Shown: piece after piece, positions 47,457 through 59,426 of the stretch
Numbering within the stretch: position 1 is the stretch's first letter
Layout of the letters: each line of letters opens with the position of its first letter
Assembly: GCF_018446385.1 (NCBI RefSeq)
Contig: NW_024589878.1
Coordinates: 1-64,000 of the forward strand
Direction: 5' to 3'
DNA length: 64,000 nucleotides
Source of the DNA: Zingiber officinale
Taxonomy: Eukaryota; Streptophyta; Magnoliopsida; Zingiberales; Zingiberaceae
Notes under the pieces: generated by a model
The model's database searches: none
What the model was told of the DNA's origin: nothing
The model's input: the letters and a program-made list of their open reading frames with translations, nothing else
Translations under genes and position numbers: made by a program

Positions 47457-48386
47457 TCAACACAATAGCATAAACCTAATTCCATTTACACATGTACAAC
47501 TAATTACACAATCCAACTCATACCTAATCCAACCTAATTAAGTATCTTACCTCAACACCAAAGTCTCTTCTGTTGGTCCACAACAGGTAGTTGTTGTTGG
47601 AATAGGGGCAGCCGTTGAAAACCAGATACACCACTGTCGCAATGAATCTACAATTAGAGACTACCATCCTTAGTTAGCATAACCTTCCACCCAACCCAAG
47701 TGTTGCTCACGGTAGGATAAGAATCAGAGCACAGAATTGAAAAAACCAAACCCTAAGCCCTCACCTTCAATCCCACTGGCCGGATTACTGCTACCCTCTG
47801 TCGCCTTCTTGAGCTCTCGATTTCCGACGACCTAGGGCACAGTGTTAACAAAGACGGTGGTGCACAGGGCAGAAACAACGCTCCAGATCAGAGGCACAAG
47901 GAAGGGAAGCTTCGGTGAGGCGTCGGTTGTAGGGCGTCGCGCTGCTCCGTGCGGCGGTGGCGACTTCGCAGAGGGCAGAGAGGTTTAGCCGGCAGCCGGC
48001 GCTCGAGAGAGGAGAAGAGGTGGTGAGTCTTTGTACTCGCGGGGAAGGGGAAGAGAAAGGGTTGCAAAAACCCTTGACCACGGCTTTTGTACCAGAGGGA
48101 GGAAGAAACCGCCGCTTGCGGTTAGGGCAGTTCGGAGGAGACGAGGCGAAGGAGGAGGAAACGGCGTCGGGCACGAGTTCGGCGGAAGAGAAAGAAAAAG
48201 GAAATAAAAAGAAAAAGGAAAAATCAACTTTTCCTCATTTAAATGGGGTAGCCTAAACAAACTTTCCCGGGGCCCAGTTTTATCCCCCTAAACTCATCCA
48301 TACAGTCTTCGAAAAATTTTCGATAAATTTCTAAAAATTTCAGAAAAATTTCCTTATCATTATTCGTCATTTGTCGGTATTTTACA
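47457..48386 (-). repeat. Truncated LTR of the TGTCACGCC family
   Basis: Matches the right third of that LTR family (compare 21950-22875): splice-like TTACCT and GCCGCTGTTG-type blocks, the GC-rich purine-biased segment, then TTTTCCTCATTTAAATGGGG and the terminal GGTATTTTACA. The left two thirds are missing at the junction with gypsy C. Frames in the GC-rich part are low-complexity. Confidence 0.8.
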
Positions 48387-51148
48387 TATATATAGAACAT
48401 TTTTCATGCATTGGTAGCTGGGCCGACTTCTTTAATCAACATTGATGAGAAGGTGAATGCCAGCATAGTATATTGGTAGAATTTGTAGTTCTATGGCTTA
48501 TTTCAAAAGATGACATAACTTTCGTTAACAAACTTTGTTCACTTTTTGTAATAAATTTTCAGGTTTGAGTCTTTTACTCTATGAGACTCTTTTTTGGTCT
48601 TATCTCAACTATCACTAACACATTCCCTTTCAAGAAAATATGCCAAGAGGGTTTCTTGGTATACACTTGCCATGCTATGCCTAACCAGTGGTTGTTTCTT
48701 TGCTAGTACAAGTGAGGTTCTTCTCCTATGTTGTTATCTGTTGTCAGTTGGTAACTATTCGATTCTTTTCTATATTTTGTTCATTCTTGAGTGCTCACCT
48801 TGGCTTAACCATAATTGTTGTCATTTATATTCTTATTTGGTGACAACTAATTTGTTTAATTTCATTGTTTCTTATCTCTATGTTAGCTTCTCTCATTCTT
48901 ATGCGGTTACTCTTTCATCAACTCTTTTTCTTCTTCAGAAGCATCCAATGGTTGTTTCTTTAGCTACTGTTGGAGTGATCAAAGGCTAGCCATTCTCTAA
49001 TTTAGTTTTTCTTCCCGTTACTTTCTTTTCATTGACAAAGGGAGGCTTCAGAAGAGTATTTTTATCAGGGCTATTAGTCTCTTTGTTTATTCTTATAAGG
49101 ACATAAGGGCACTGACTATTGACTGGTCCTCCCCCCTCTCTTTCAAATTATCAGTAGTTCAACAATCTCTAACATTGGTCATGATTTTTATTTTTTAGAA
49201 AATTTTTTTGGTAGGCTGTTTCATTGTTTGTTGATTTTTACTGCTATGGAAGATGGGCATCCTTAGTATTTAATCTACTAAAATATAATTTTTGTGGAGG
49301 TGGTTAGTGTAACTTACATGGAACTGAAGGATTCTCATTTTACTTTAGGAACGAATTTAATAACTTCAATATCTATTTTGTTATTGCATTAATTTTTTTT
49401 TGCCATTTGTCCCTGTTGTGAGGAGGAAATATGGCCCTAAACTGTTGATTGTGGTCTCTCCCGTGTATATTTGGCTAGCTTTCATGTCATTACAACCTCA
49501 CAAAGAAGAAAGGTATTGTTCATGAAGATTGATTGCTTTGTTGATCTCATTAGAAAATTGATTCTCTATAAGGCTAAACATTTAAGAATTCCTTTAGTCT
49601 TATACAAGTTTAAAATGATTTTGCCTGAGCCATTTTATACTCAATTCCAATTTTCTCTCAGTTAAACTAGATCATCTCATCTCAACTACTTGTTTTTCTT
49701 TTCTCACATGTTTATCTATGTTTAGAAATAATTTCAGTCCTTAGTTGTATATGATAGTTACTGTCTTGTCTAACATCGCATATAGATCTTCATCGAGATA
49801 TGTATGCAAATTATAAATGCACAGCTTAATTTAGGTCTTATGCTAGACTAATTTGCTATGTCACAGATTTCTCTGTCCAATATATCCACTTATCGACATC
49901 GTAACAACTGCTGTCATTGATAGTTTCCTGGATCTTTTGCTAGATTTATCTATCCAATATATCTACTTATCTGCATCGTAGCAACTGCTGTCATTGATAG
50001 TTTCGTGGATCTTTTCCGCAACAAGAATGCAGTGGAAGACTCATTGATTGTTATGGTATGTTCTCACTTTCTTAATATGGTTCATTGTTTAAGCAAGTAA
50101 CTATACTATGTTTGATTTATCCTTATCTATCTACACAGATTGCTAAGGGATTAAGATCCATTTTTCTTGACCTTATATTGTGTGCATCCCATAGCAGCAC
50201 GTTCTCTAAATTTAATGGGTACTTTGTGTCTTTGGAAATATATAAACACTTGGGCCATCATGATATTATTGGAAATGGTAAGTTTTTTTTTTTATTTTAT
50301 ACTAGAATTATCTTGTTTGTAGTAAATTAATTATCAAGTTTTAAGATGAAATATCTCTACCAGTTCTTTTTGAAGGATCATCATTACTTTTTCAACGTTC
50401 TTATGTACCTTTGATAGTGTTTAGAATAAAAGGAAATAAAAATGAAAAATAATTCTACATAATTGATGCTCAAGGTGATCAAATTGTCACTTTATTCTCA
50501 AATTTTGTTTTGAAAATTTGGTTGATTACGTATACTGTTTGATTGGATTAGAATTTTTAATTTGATGGAATGCTTGCCTTTATGCACTGAGACTGTGCTT
50601 TGCATCGGAAGTGAATGACATTGTTATCCTTCTTCATTTTTTATGCCTTTGTACATTAAGGAAGTTCAATGGATAGATGAAGGATTTAGGGGTCTTCTTC
50701 CATTTCCTTTTAATTCAAGTTTGGGAGGCATGGCAGCTGCCCCACCTCATTTCAATGACAAGAACAAGGCTTCCCGTGGCCAATATGTAATTATCAGTTG
50801 TGTCTATTAATGAAATTTTTTAATGTCTTGCTTACCGTGCTAATCCTGCTTGTGACTGGATTTGCAGTTTTGAGACATTAAACTCTGCACCTTCTATGTG
50901 GAGCTAGATTTGCAAAGGCCATATCCAACTCGAGGAAGCAACTTATTGACATGAGAGGTAGGTGTACCTTCTTTAGTTCCGCTTTTGAACAAATATCCCC
51001 ATAAAGATTCATTTGTGTGTTCTTAATAGATCTGTTCTTATAACATTGTTATCTAGGATTAGCATTTATTCTGTTAAATGTGATTTATGCACCTGTAATT
51101 ATTCCGGTGAAGTTTGCATTCTGTTAAACTAAATTATGACCTTTGTAG
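48387..51148. other. Decayed gene-like region, source unrecognised
   Basis: AT-rich with intron-like composition. Possible exon relics include 50645-50785 (reading FRGLLPFPFNSSLGGMAAA), 50010-50056 (DLFRNKNAVEDSLIVM) and 50140-50277 (KGLRSIFLDLILCASHS) followed by a GTAAG donor. I cannot assign them to a family. A 77-bp tandem duplication lies at 49868-49939 and 49945-50016. Whether these pieces belonged to the same gene as the kinase remnant to the right is unknown. Confidence 0.3.
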
Positions 51149-52420
51149 AGAACTTATTGGTAACCATGGACCTTGTGAAGATAGCAGATTTTGGCCTTGC
51201 TCGTGAAGTTCATTCAAAGCCACCATTCACAGAATATGCTTCAACATGCTGGTAAGTATGTTTGTGACAAGCACTTGTGATCTTATATTTTTTTTATTTT
51301 CACGTACTTTGGTTGTGGTGATGTCATATCAAGCTCTGGAAGTTTTGCATCAATCTTCTATTTACAGTTCTATAGTTGGTTAGTGAACTGATCCAATATA
51401 TTTATATAATCAGCTTTGTTTTTATATGATATTATTATATTATTCAATGTCAGATATGTGGGCAATGGGAGTTATCATGGCTGAACTTTTCACTCTTCGT
51501 CCCCTTTTTCCTAGATTGAGGTACTCATCAAATTGGTGCATGTTCTTTGTTAACTATAAAACTTATAATTTCTATTACCCTATTACTATAAAGGGATATT
51601 GTAGACCCTTTGTTGACCAGCTATTTGCACATTGTTTTTTTGCTAAATGACTAACGCTTTAGGTTAATTTGAACATTCAGTAGAGGTTAAGTAGTTATAA
51701 GTTAATTTCATTGTTTGATGTCTCAACCCCTCTACCAGCTAATTTATTTGGACTACAATTTTTAGTGAGGCAGATGAGTTATTTAAAATATGCAATGTTA
51801 TTGGATCTCCAAATAGCTACTCTTAGTTAGAAGGATTACAACTTGCAGAAGTAATGAAATATCAGTTCCCGTAAGTGTGTATGTTGCTCTGTAAATTTAT
51901 TTTTCCCTAGTCCAAATGCCTTTTCTATACAACTGATTTATTAGGATCACTGAGTTCTCATTCTTTTGAGAATTTTTACCATTTATCAATTGGTTTGCAC
52001 ATGGGAATTGCAAACTTGAGATACAAACATAACCTATCTTTGGCGGCAGCATGATTGTTGTCTTGTTGCTTCTTTGATGATCTTAGGTTTGGTGTTCAGA
52101 TATGGAAAACAATTGTTTTATATTTTTCTTCTCTTTGTGTTTTGATTCAAATTGAGGAACATTGTTAATATCCTATGAAAACATGAATAAATTTTTGATA
52201 ATGTCTTATTTTGACGGCCTTAGTTTGCTGGTATCCCTCTTTTCGTGCTGATTCCAATAGCCAGCAAGGATGTAGTTGATCTTATCCCAGTAAGTCACAA
52301 AATGAATAATTCTACTCTCACTATTTTGACTGTCTTGTTGCATTCTAATATCTTCACTTATTTGGCAGTCACTTTGTTCGTGGGACTCCACAAAAAGACC
52401 CTCTGCACTAGAGGTTCTTC
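51149..52420 (+). pseudogene. CDKF/MHK-type protein kinase fragment
   Basis: Exon relics separated by intron-like DNA. 51149-51251 encodes [20 protein letters not shown] and ends STCW where kinases of this group have STRWYRAPE. The APE exon is degraded. 51448-51512 encodes SDMWAMGVIMAELFTLRPLF. 51765-51870 encodes ADELFKICNVIGSPN and LQLAEVMKYQFP around an in-frame TAG at 51834-51836. About 52223-52290 encodes VLIPIASKDVVDLIP, and 52369-52420 encodes a CSWD-KRP-type end of the C-lobe. This is the second half of a plant MAK/ICK-like kinase (CDKF-4, MHK). Introns are kept, so it is a decayed genomic copy rather than a processed one. The catalytic HRD loop and N-lobe are not seen. Confidence 0.7.
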
Positions 52421-53200
52421 ACCATTCTGTAATGTATTGCATAGTGATCCTTATTAAATATGATTTGTGGAACAGAATACTTTGAGAAACAAAAAGATTT
52501 ATTATGTTCATGTTATTTGTCAACTACTTGCATCCTTGTTTTCACATCCCACCATCACCTCAGTTGAAACTAGGAGTGCACAAAATACCTTCATTAGGTT
52601 AAGTCTTCGATAGTTTTATTATTATTAAATTCAATTATCCTCTAATCTTGTAATATTAAGCAGCCATTAAAGGTGTGTTGGTGTCAAAAAGTGCTAGAGT
52701 ACAAGGCTTGCAAGAAACTTTCCGTCTCATGGTACAAATGGATTTTCAGGGATAGGTGGCTTTTATTGTTTTATCTATTTATACTTTCTCAGTTTTTATC
52801 AAATAATTAGTATATAATTTATTTTATTTTGTGAGTTATATGTGTGCAAAGAAAGCTAGAGTTGAATCATCAAGTAGTTTATAGTTAATTTAATCTTTTT
52901 TGTGTGAAAACTTGTTTAGTTGTCTTATCACCTATTATCTGGTATAATCGCAAGACTGCTAGAAGGATAGAACAATTGAGAATGATGTTAAACCATATAA
53001 TCATCAGATAACTCCAAGAAACATCAAAGATGGTATAAAAACAATTGAGAATGATGTTTGTAAGAAGTATTGTGTATATATATTTTGAGTTTGCATATAT
53101 GCTTGTAAGAAGTGATCATTTAAAATGGGATGATATATATATGTTTGTAGATAATGGTTTATTATATATATATTTGTAAATAACAATTTATTGTCCTATA
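52421..53200. other. AT-rich region, nothing recognised
   Basis: No gene is supported. A phrase containing ACAATTGAGAATGATGTT is repeated at about 52971 and 53041, and TATATATATGTTTG-type motifs recur between 53080 and 53180. Confidence 0.4.
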
Positions 53201-53757
53201 ATGTGTGTTAAGAAATAACACGGTTAAATGGTTAAAATGATAATATTTCAATACGAACGACAACGATTAAAAATCATTTTATAAAATCTCAAAAAAAATT
53301 CATGGTAAATCGAGGTGTTGAGAAAGATAGGTCATTCAAAGATAACAATTATAAACCGCTGTCTTATCACTTAAAACACAACAGTGAAAAACCATTGTAA
53401 AAAATCGTTGTAAATCGGCGCGTTGAGAAAGATAGGGCGCTCAAAGACAATAATTATAAGTCGTTGTCTTTTCACTTGAAATGCAAAGGTGAAAAATCAT
53501 TGTAAAAGGTCCAAAAAATCCATTGTAAATTGACGTGTTGAAAAACATAAAGCCCTAAAAAACAACAGTTAAAAATGGTTGTCTTTTCCTTAAAATGACA
53601 ACGGTTAAAAATTGTTATCTTTTCCTTAAAACGAAAACGGTTTAAAACCATTGTCTTTTGAGGGTTCAATCTTTCTCAATGCGTTGATTAATAACGGAAT
53701 TTTAGGAACTTTAACAATGGTTTTTCACCATTGTCTCTGTGCAGCTTTGTTGTAGTG
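53201..53757. mobile_element. Right end of a CACTA transposon
   Basis: Ends at 53757 with AGCTTTGTTGTAGTG, the reverse complement of the common CACTACAACAAA terminus. The preceding 550 bp consist of repeated phrases such as AACGGTTAAAAATNGTTGTC and GTGTTGAGAAAGATAGG (starting near 53300, 53410 and 53530), the typical subterminal array. I found no matching CACTACAAC left end in the window, so the element's extent is unknown. Confidence 0.7.
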
Positions 53758-54265
53758 ATCTCAAGCTTACTCTTGCGCGCACTTTCTCTACTGTTCTTCA
53801 TTTTTCTCGATCGAAACATGTACTAACTTGAGCGTCGAAGGTCCTTTGCCAGAGACTCCCCTTGGTTTCTGGGTGCTAACATTTTGTTGGCTCATCTTAG
53901 TGTGTGCAGGATCAAAGGGAAGCTTCTCCTTGGAGTAAAAAGTTTTCTTCCAGTCAACAACCAAGTCACTGCTACCAGCACACCATCTCTTCAGTTTTTA
54001 GATAAGATCATATTTGGCGCAATCTGTGGGAATTTCTTTGCTTGAATATGAAGCTTAGATATGGAAGAGGTTGGACGACTCACCACCATCGCATTGACTC
54101 AAGACGAGTTGGAAATGCTGATTAATGCTCGAGCACAAAATATATTGCTGCAGCAACAATAAGTTGCTATTGGTGGTACTCTGTCACCCAATCCCGTAGC
54201 ATCGACAACATCACATCAAAGGGAAAGAGGAGCTCGGGAGGAAGGCCCTACCCATCTGCCTTATG
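53758..54265 (+). mobile_element. Remnant of a Tat/Ogre-like gypsy: LTR end, primer site, gag start
   Basis: TTTGGCGCAATCTGTGGGAA at about 54013-54032 matches the LTR-end and primer-site region shared by Tat-type gypsy elements (TTTGGCGCCGTCTGTGGG). An ATG at 54061 opens a gag-like frame, MEEVGRLTTIALTQDELEML, stopping at TAA after about 33 codons and then continuing open for about 35 more. The copia LTR inserted at 54266 truncates it. The left limit of the LTR was not determined. Confidence 0.6.
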
Positions 54266-54597
54266 TGTTGGAAATGGGGATAGTGGGGAACGTGGCCCAT
54301 GTTCCCCACTACACATAATGGAAAAGTCCATTATGCCCCTAGTGTATTTCCCTATATAAAGGGGGTCCGTCCAAGGCTCAGGGTGTGTGAAATCGCGATC
54401 GTGCGACGAGAGTAAGAGGATAACATCCAAAGCGGCGGGATTTGGTTTGTGGAATTGCGGAGGGCTTTCCGATCCTGTGATCGCTCTTCCGATAGAAAGC
54501 TTCATCATTGCCGATTGCGGATCTGCGGGAGATAGCTGTAAGTTTTTACCGCATTTAATTAATTCGTCTATCATGCATTTAGAACATATTTTCTACA
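54266..54597 (+). repeat. 5' LTR of the copia element
   Basis: A 332-bp LTR with TG...CA ends and a TATA box (CTATATAAAGGG, about 54350), followed immediately by the primer binding site. It also contains an inverted pair GTGGGGAACGTGG / CCATGTTCCCCAC (about 54280-54305) that could form a hairpin upstream of the TATA box. The 3' LTR lies outside the window, so identity and age cannot be judged. Confidence 0.85.
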
Positions 54598-54739
54598 TTG
54601 GTATCAGAGCGCATAGTTATTTCTAAATGTTTATAGACGAATTTTGAAATCGTCGTTCGGATGTTTTTTCTCTATGTCGTCGCTATTTTCCACGACTAAT
54701 GTGTCGTAGCATACAACGTTGCTCACCGGCGACGGGGTC

Positions 54740-57700
54740 TGTCACGCCCCGGAGGAGTCCCTGTCCGAAGAAATTTCGGCAGCACCTCCCCTGTACGGCG
54801 GACAATCTGAAACTTTCTACATACACAAAATACATCAGCCACAGGCGGCTGGAATATACACACAACCACGCAGTTATATGATACAGCCTACTCGGCTGAT
54901 ACAATAATAACACAACCACGCAGTTATAAGTAAAGCAGCCCACTCGGCTGTACCAAAATCAAAACACAACGGAAAACGACAGAAACCATATACAAACCAA
55001 ACACGAAACTGCTAGCCGGCTAGGCTTACACAACCAACAACCAATACAAAATACTACATAACAACATCAACACTCCAAAAAAAAAACCGGAGTACAGAGA
55101 TAAACAAACTGATACATAAACAACAAAAGATAAGTGAAACCGATAAGTCTTCTGATGTGACGTGGGGACCAGCAGACAGGATATTCCAAGCGACACCAAA
55201 ACCAACCTGGTACCTGAAAAAAAATAGTATCAACGGGGGTGAGTTCAACAACTCAGCGAATACCAATGGGCATGAGTAGTAAGATATATCTAACAGCAAC
55301 AAACATGGAATACAACTTCCTAATCATATATAGGGAATATGCAAAACTGAAAGGTAACTGAGGAAGCTGTACTCACCAGGAACTCCTATCCAGACAAAAG
55401 GGTCGTCAAACCGAAAGTGTCAATAATCCTGTATGCAGGTCAAAAGTATGCATCCAACCAAAATGCAGCAACCAAATGCAGCAAACACAATCATAAGAAT
55501 ATAAATACATCAATGCATATGATGCTAATGATGCGTCATGGTCACCCCTGACGCCAGTCAGTCCTCTCACACACAAAAGGCGAGACCGAGTGGGTAGGGC
55601 TGTGACAACCGTGCACTCTGTCCTCACTGCTCCTGATGAGTGACCGAGTGGACGGGATGCTGTCGGAGTACTCCTGTCCTGTGACCCCAAATCATAAATG
55701 GGGGAGCTCAATGCTCTCATCTCCCGGTACACGATGACGGGGAGGTATCTCTGCCGGTTACCATGCTGAGTCACCTGACCAACGGAGCCAAACAGAGTCC
55801 ACCGTCTGCCGGCTACTACGCTGCTACACTAAATGCCAGCGGAGCCAAACAGAGCGGAACTGTCTGCCGGCTACCACGCTGAGTCACCTGACCAACGGAG
55901 CCAAACAGCAGAACCGCCACACACCTGCCTGATATACCACTAATCCATGAGTGGTGGTGTGTGCAGTACATGTAACTGGCGATGTGCTCCACCATAGTGG
56001 AGCCGACAATCGCACAGCATGCAATCATGATGCATGACACTAAGCATAGCAAAAACTGATCAACATATCCATATCCATATATATATAATGAGTACTGTAA
56101 AATCGATGGTCACATACCAAGATCTAGAGTACACAGGTCAGATAGAATATCAAAAATCTATGTCCTGAACATAATTAGTATGAAATATCCTGATCAGTAT
56201 AGAAAAAATCCATATATACATAATATGGGTACCACAGTATCAGTAGGTCAAATCCACAGATCTAGGGTATACAGGTCCTTTATGATATAACAACCTAGAT
56301 CCTAAACATATCCCCCTTTCCATAGCATATGTACCAACAATATGCACAGATCAAAGAATCAAAGTCTAGGTACACGAATCATATATGATATACAAATAGA
56401 GGTACACAAGCCAGGTATGGCATAAAAACCTAAGTATCAGATAATTTAGATACACATGCCAGAAACAAAAATCCAGAACCTAGTCCTAACCTCAGTAAAA
56501 CATGGTATGTCACTCTAGAACCTAAGATACTCATGGTAATAAAGTACTCATGGCAAATAGGATACTCATGGTAACAAATCACGAGATATCAGCACGGATA
56601 CATAACAAGAGTTAAACCTAACATGCTATGGATATCAAATAGTGACATACCAAAGACAAACATGTTCATTACTTGCAGCTATAAAGTACTATGCATATCC
56701 AAATGACGATATCATAAAAGATAAGTCAAGAGGTACCCGCCTCCAATGTAGATCGAATCAAACCAATCCAAATGTCGAGACGCCCGTCCCGAATCACAGT
56801 CCTGCAGATAACGTGATATACAATTTAGCTAATTTTATAAACAACAACTAGCTAAATCCAACCCAACTTAATTAGGAAAAATCCTAATCGATCTATCATT
56901 AATTAATCCTAATTAATGATTAACTTGAATTAATCTTCTTAATCAATAATCCTCAATCAACACAATCATTTCCTTTCGCTGATCAACTTACGCTTAGCAA
57001 TATGATCATCTCTAATAAATCCAAGGACTAAATCTAATCCAACATAAATCAACTGTACTTAATTCATCACAACTACAATAGATTAAACCTTCCATAATCA
57101 CATTAGGTTAAGTTAAACATGAATCCATCATAACTTACCTAAATCCACAATTAATCTAGCAACTGCAGGTTACAATATTTCCAACATAATTCGATACAAT
57201 TGCATATCCTCCAAATACTCATAGAAATACAACCAAAACTCCACACATAACTTACCTTGAATTAATATCCCCGATACTGATCCAAAATCTTCACATTCCA
57301 TATGCCCAATTGAATTCCTAATCCAAACAGAATAATCTAACATAAAAATCATAAGAGGGCAACCTTGCAACGAAACCAAGCCAACAAAGGGGAAATGATT
57401 TGATGCATTTACCTCATCAGTGATATGATGGAACTGCTCCTTGTAAATCTGAAAATCAATTGGGCAGTAGATGCAAGATCAAGCTCACAACCAAAATAAA
57501 GGTAAATGGATGATGAGTACATGACCGTGAAGCCGCTGTTGGAGCTCATCCTGACAAGAACACACAAGAGAAACTAGTCCCAGTGAGGAAGAAAATCTGC
57601 TCAATACAATCACTCACCGACAATACAGGTGGTGATGACTAAGGCACCATCCCGAAGGAAAAACCCAGGAATAAGTGGTTTACTGTGGGGTCGACGGTGC

Positions 57701-58268
57701 ATAGCTACAGACGGTGGTCGGCGTTGGGTCGAGAGACGGCGGCGTCGGCAAGCACTGTGGTGGTCGGCTAGGGCAGAAGGGAGGCCGACGGCACTGTGCA
57801 GGGATGCTTGGCATCACTGGCGGCAGTGGGGAGGGGGCTCAGATCTCACAGTGGCTAGGGCTTCGGCTTGGAGGTAGATTTCGGCCGAGAGGGGCGGCGG
57901 CGCGTTCCGACCTCAGTGGCGGAGACAGGGAAGAAGAAAGGAAGAGGGAGAGAGAAGATAGTCGCCGGCTCTCTGTTCCCTGGTGTCGTCGGCGTCGGGC
58001 AGAGGAGAGGGAAGCAACGGCGGTTTGCGGCGCCGGTTAAGGCGGCGACAGAAGAGGAGAAGAAAAAGAAACGGAGGAAATAAAATGAGAAAGAAAATAT
58101 AAAAATAAAAATAAAAATCAACTTTTCCTCACTAAAACAGGGTAGCCTAAACAGGCATTTCCGGACCCCGTTTTTATTCCCGTTAACTCGTCCGTACGAG
58201 CTCCGAAAAATTTCCAAAAATTCCAAAAAATTCCCTTATTAATATTCGCCTATTTTCGGTATTTTACA
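54740..58268 (-). repeat. Solo LTR of the TGTCACGCC family in the copia leader
   Basis: 3529 bp with TGTCACGCC and TATTTTACA ends, flanked by the 5-bp duplication GGGTC (54735-54739 and 58269-58273). No internal sequence is present. It is longer than the other family members, partly because of about three copies of a unit ending in CAACGGAGCCAAACAG (about 55751-55910) and a different middle part. It postdates the copia insertion. Reading frames at 57629-58083 are GC-rich and low-complexity. Confidence 0.92.
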
Positions 58269-59426
58269 GGGTCGCTGGTAAGAATCACCATCTCGAAAGA
58301 AGGGATGTGGAACGGAGTTTGTCTCCAATGGTTGCCGACAATAAGGTCACAGATAGACTTGCGACTGGGTTGCAGTTCGGTGATCGAGTTGTTTTTGCCA
58401 ATATTAGCGCTGTTGCCCAGGATTGAAAATCGCGACGATTTCGTGATTTTCACTAGAGCCGTTGAAGGGATTTTTGCCGATCGACGATGCATCAGTGGCC
58501 TGCTGGCGACCGTGTCCGTCGCGGTTGCGTGGCATGTACAGCGTGTGCAGCGTGAGAACATGGGCAGCAATGCGGCGGAGAAAACGGCGATGTGAAGAAA
58601 TAACGAAGCACAGTAACGTGAGGAAAAGTTTGATTTAAATAAATCAAATAAAAAAAAAACGTGAGCGAAAATGTCGCATGCAGTTAAAAAAAAAACGAAA
58701 TTTTTTTGTTTCGATTTTTTTTTATGCAGAAATGTGTTTTTTTTTAAAAATAATTTTTTTTTTGCATGCGTACTGTACATGTTAATGATGTCTACCGTAA
58801 CAGTATGTTTAATTTGGGTGCATGCAATAATTAATTGAATATTAGTTTCAATTAATTCTCATTTATAATAAATGGTCTAGAGTAATTTTGGTCCACTTAG
58901 ATCCGGTTCAGGTTTAAATCATTAGTTGGTTTAACCGAACCAATTTGATCCAAACCCAAAATCAATTTGGTTAATTAATTGGACTTGGACCAAATATGAT
59001 CAAATGACCAGATTTGTTCTATTAGGTCAGATTTGATCAAAACAATTAGATTTGTTCTAATTGGTCGGACTTAAACCAATGGACATTGGTTTGATCAAAC
59101 GGACCTGAGTTTGATTAATAAGTCTGAAATTGGTTGAAATGGACTTAGAGAAAAAGTAACAGAACATAGGCACAAAATCCCTGTCCAATTAGATTAGTTC
59201 TAATTAAGGACAATCGACCAAGCTTAGGATCTGGATCCCTGATCAACCGATCTAATGGGTCTGACCAATTAGATTGGTTCTAATTGTCGACTTGAACTCC
59301 TGAAAATCGAGAAGATTTGTTTTTCTTGATTTATTATGTTGGTACTATGCCTGTATAAATTGAAATAAGCCGGTTTTGTACTGGTTAGTCGGTTTTGTAC
59401 TGACTTATTTATTTTCAATTTTTCAG
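58269..59426 (+). other. Copia leader, right of the solo LTR
   Basis: The leader resumes with GGGTCGCTGGTAAGAATCACC. About 58830-59300 contains three imperfect palindromes of the form CAATTAGA-n-TTCTAATT (about 59043-59064, 59186-59207, 59266-59286) and several GATCAAA / GGTTTGATC phrases. A pyrimidine-rich tract ending TTTTTCAG directly precedes the next start codon at 59427 and resembles a 3' splice site. No other gene is seen. Confidence 0.55.

Noticed and set aside
48594-48989. 131-codon hydrophobic plus-strand frame
   Set aside because: T-rich, intron-like composition with no recognisable domain or splice context. Hydrophobic peptides arise easily from T-rich DNA.
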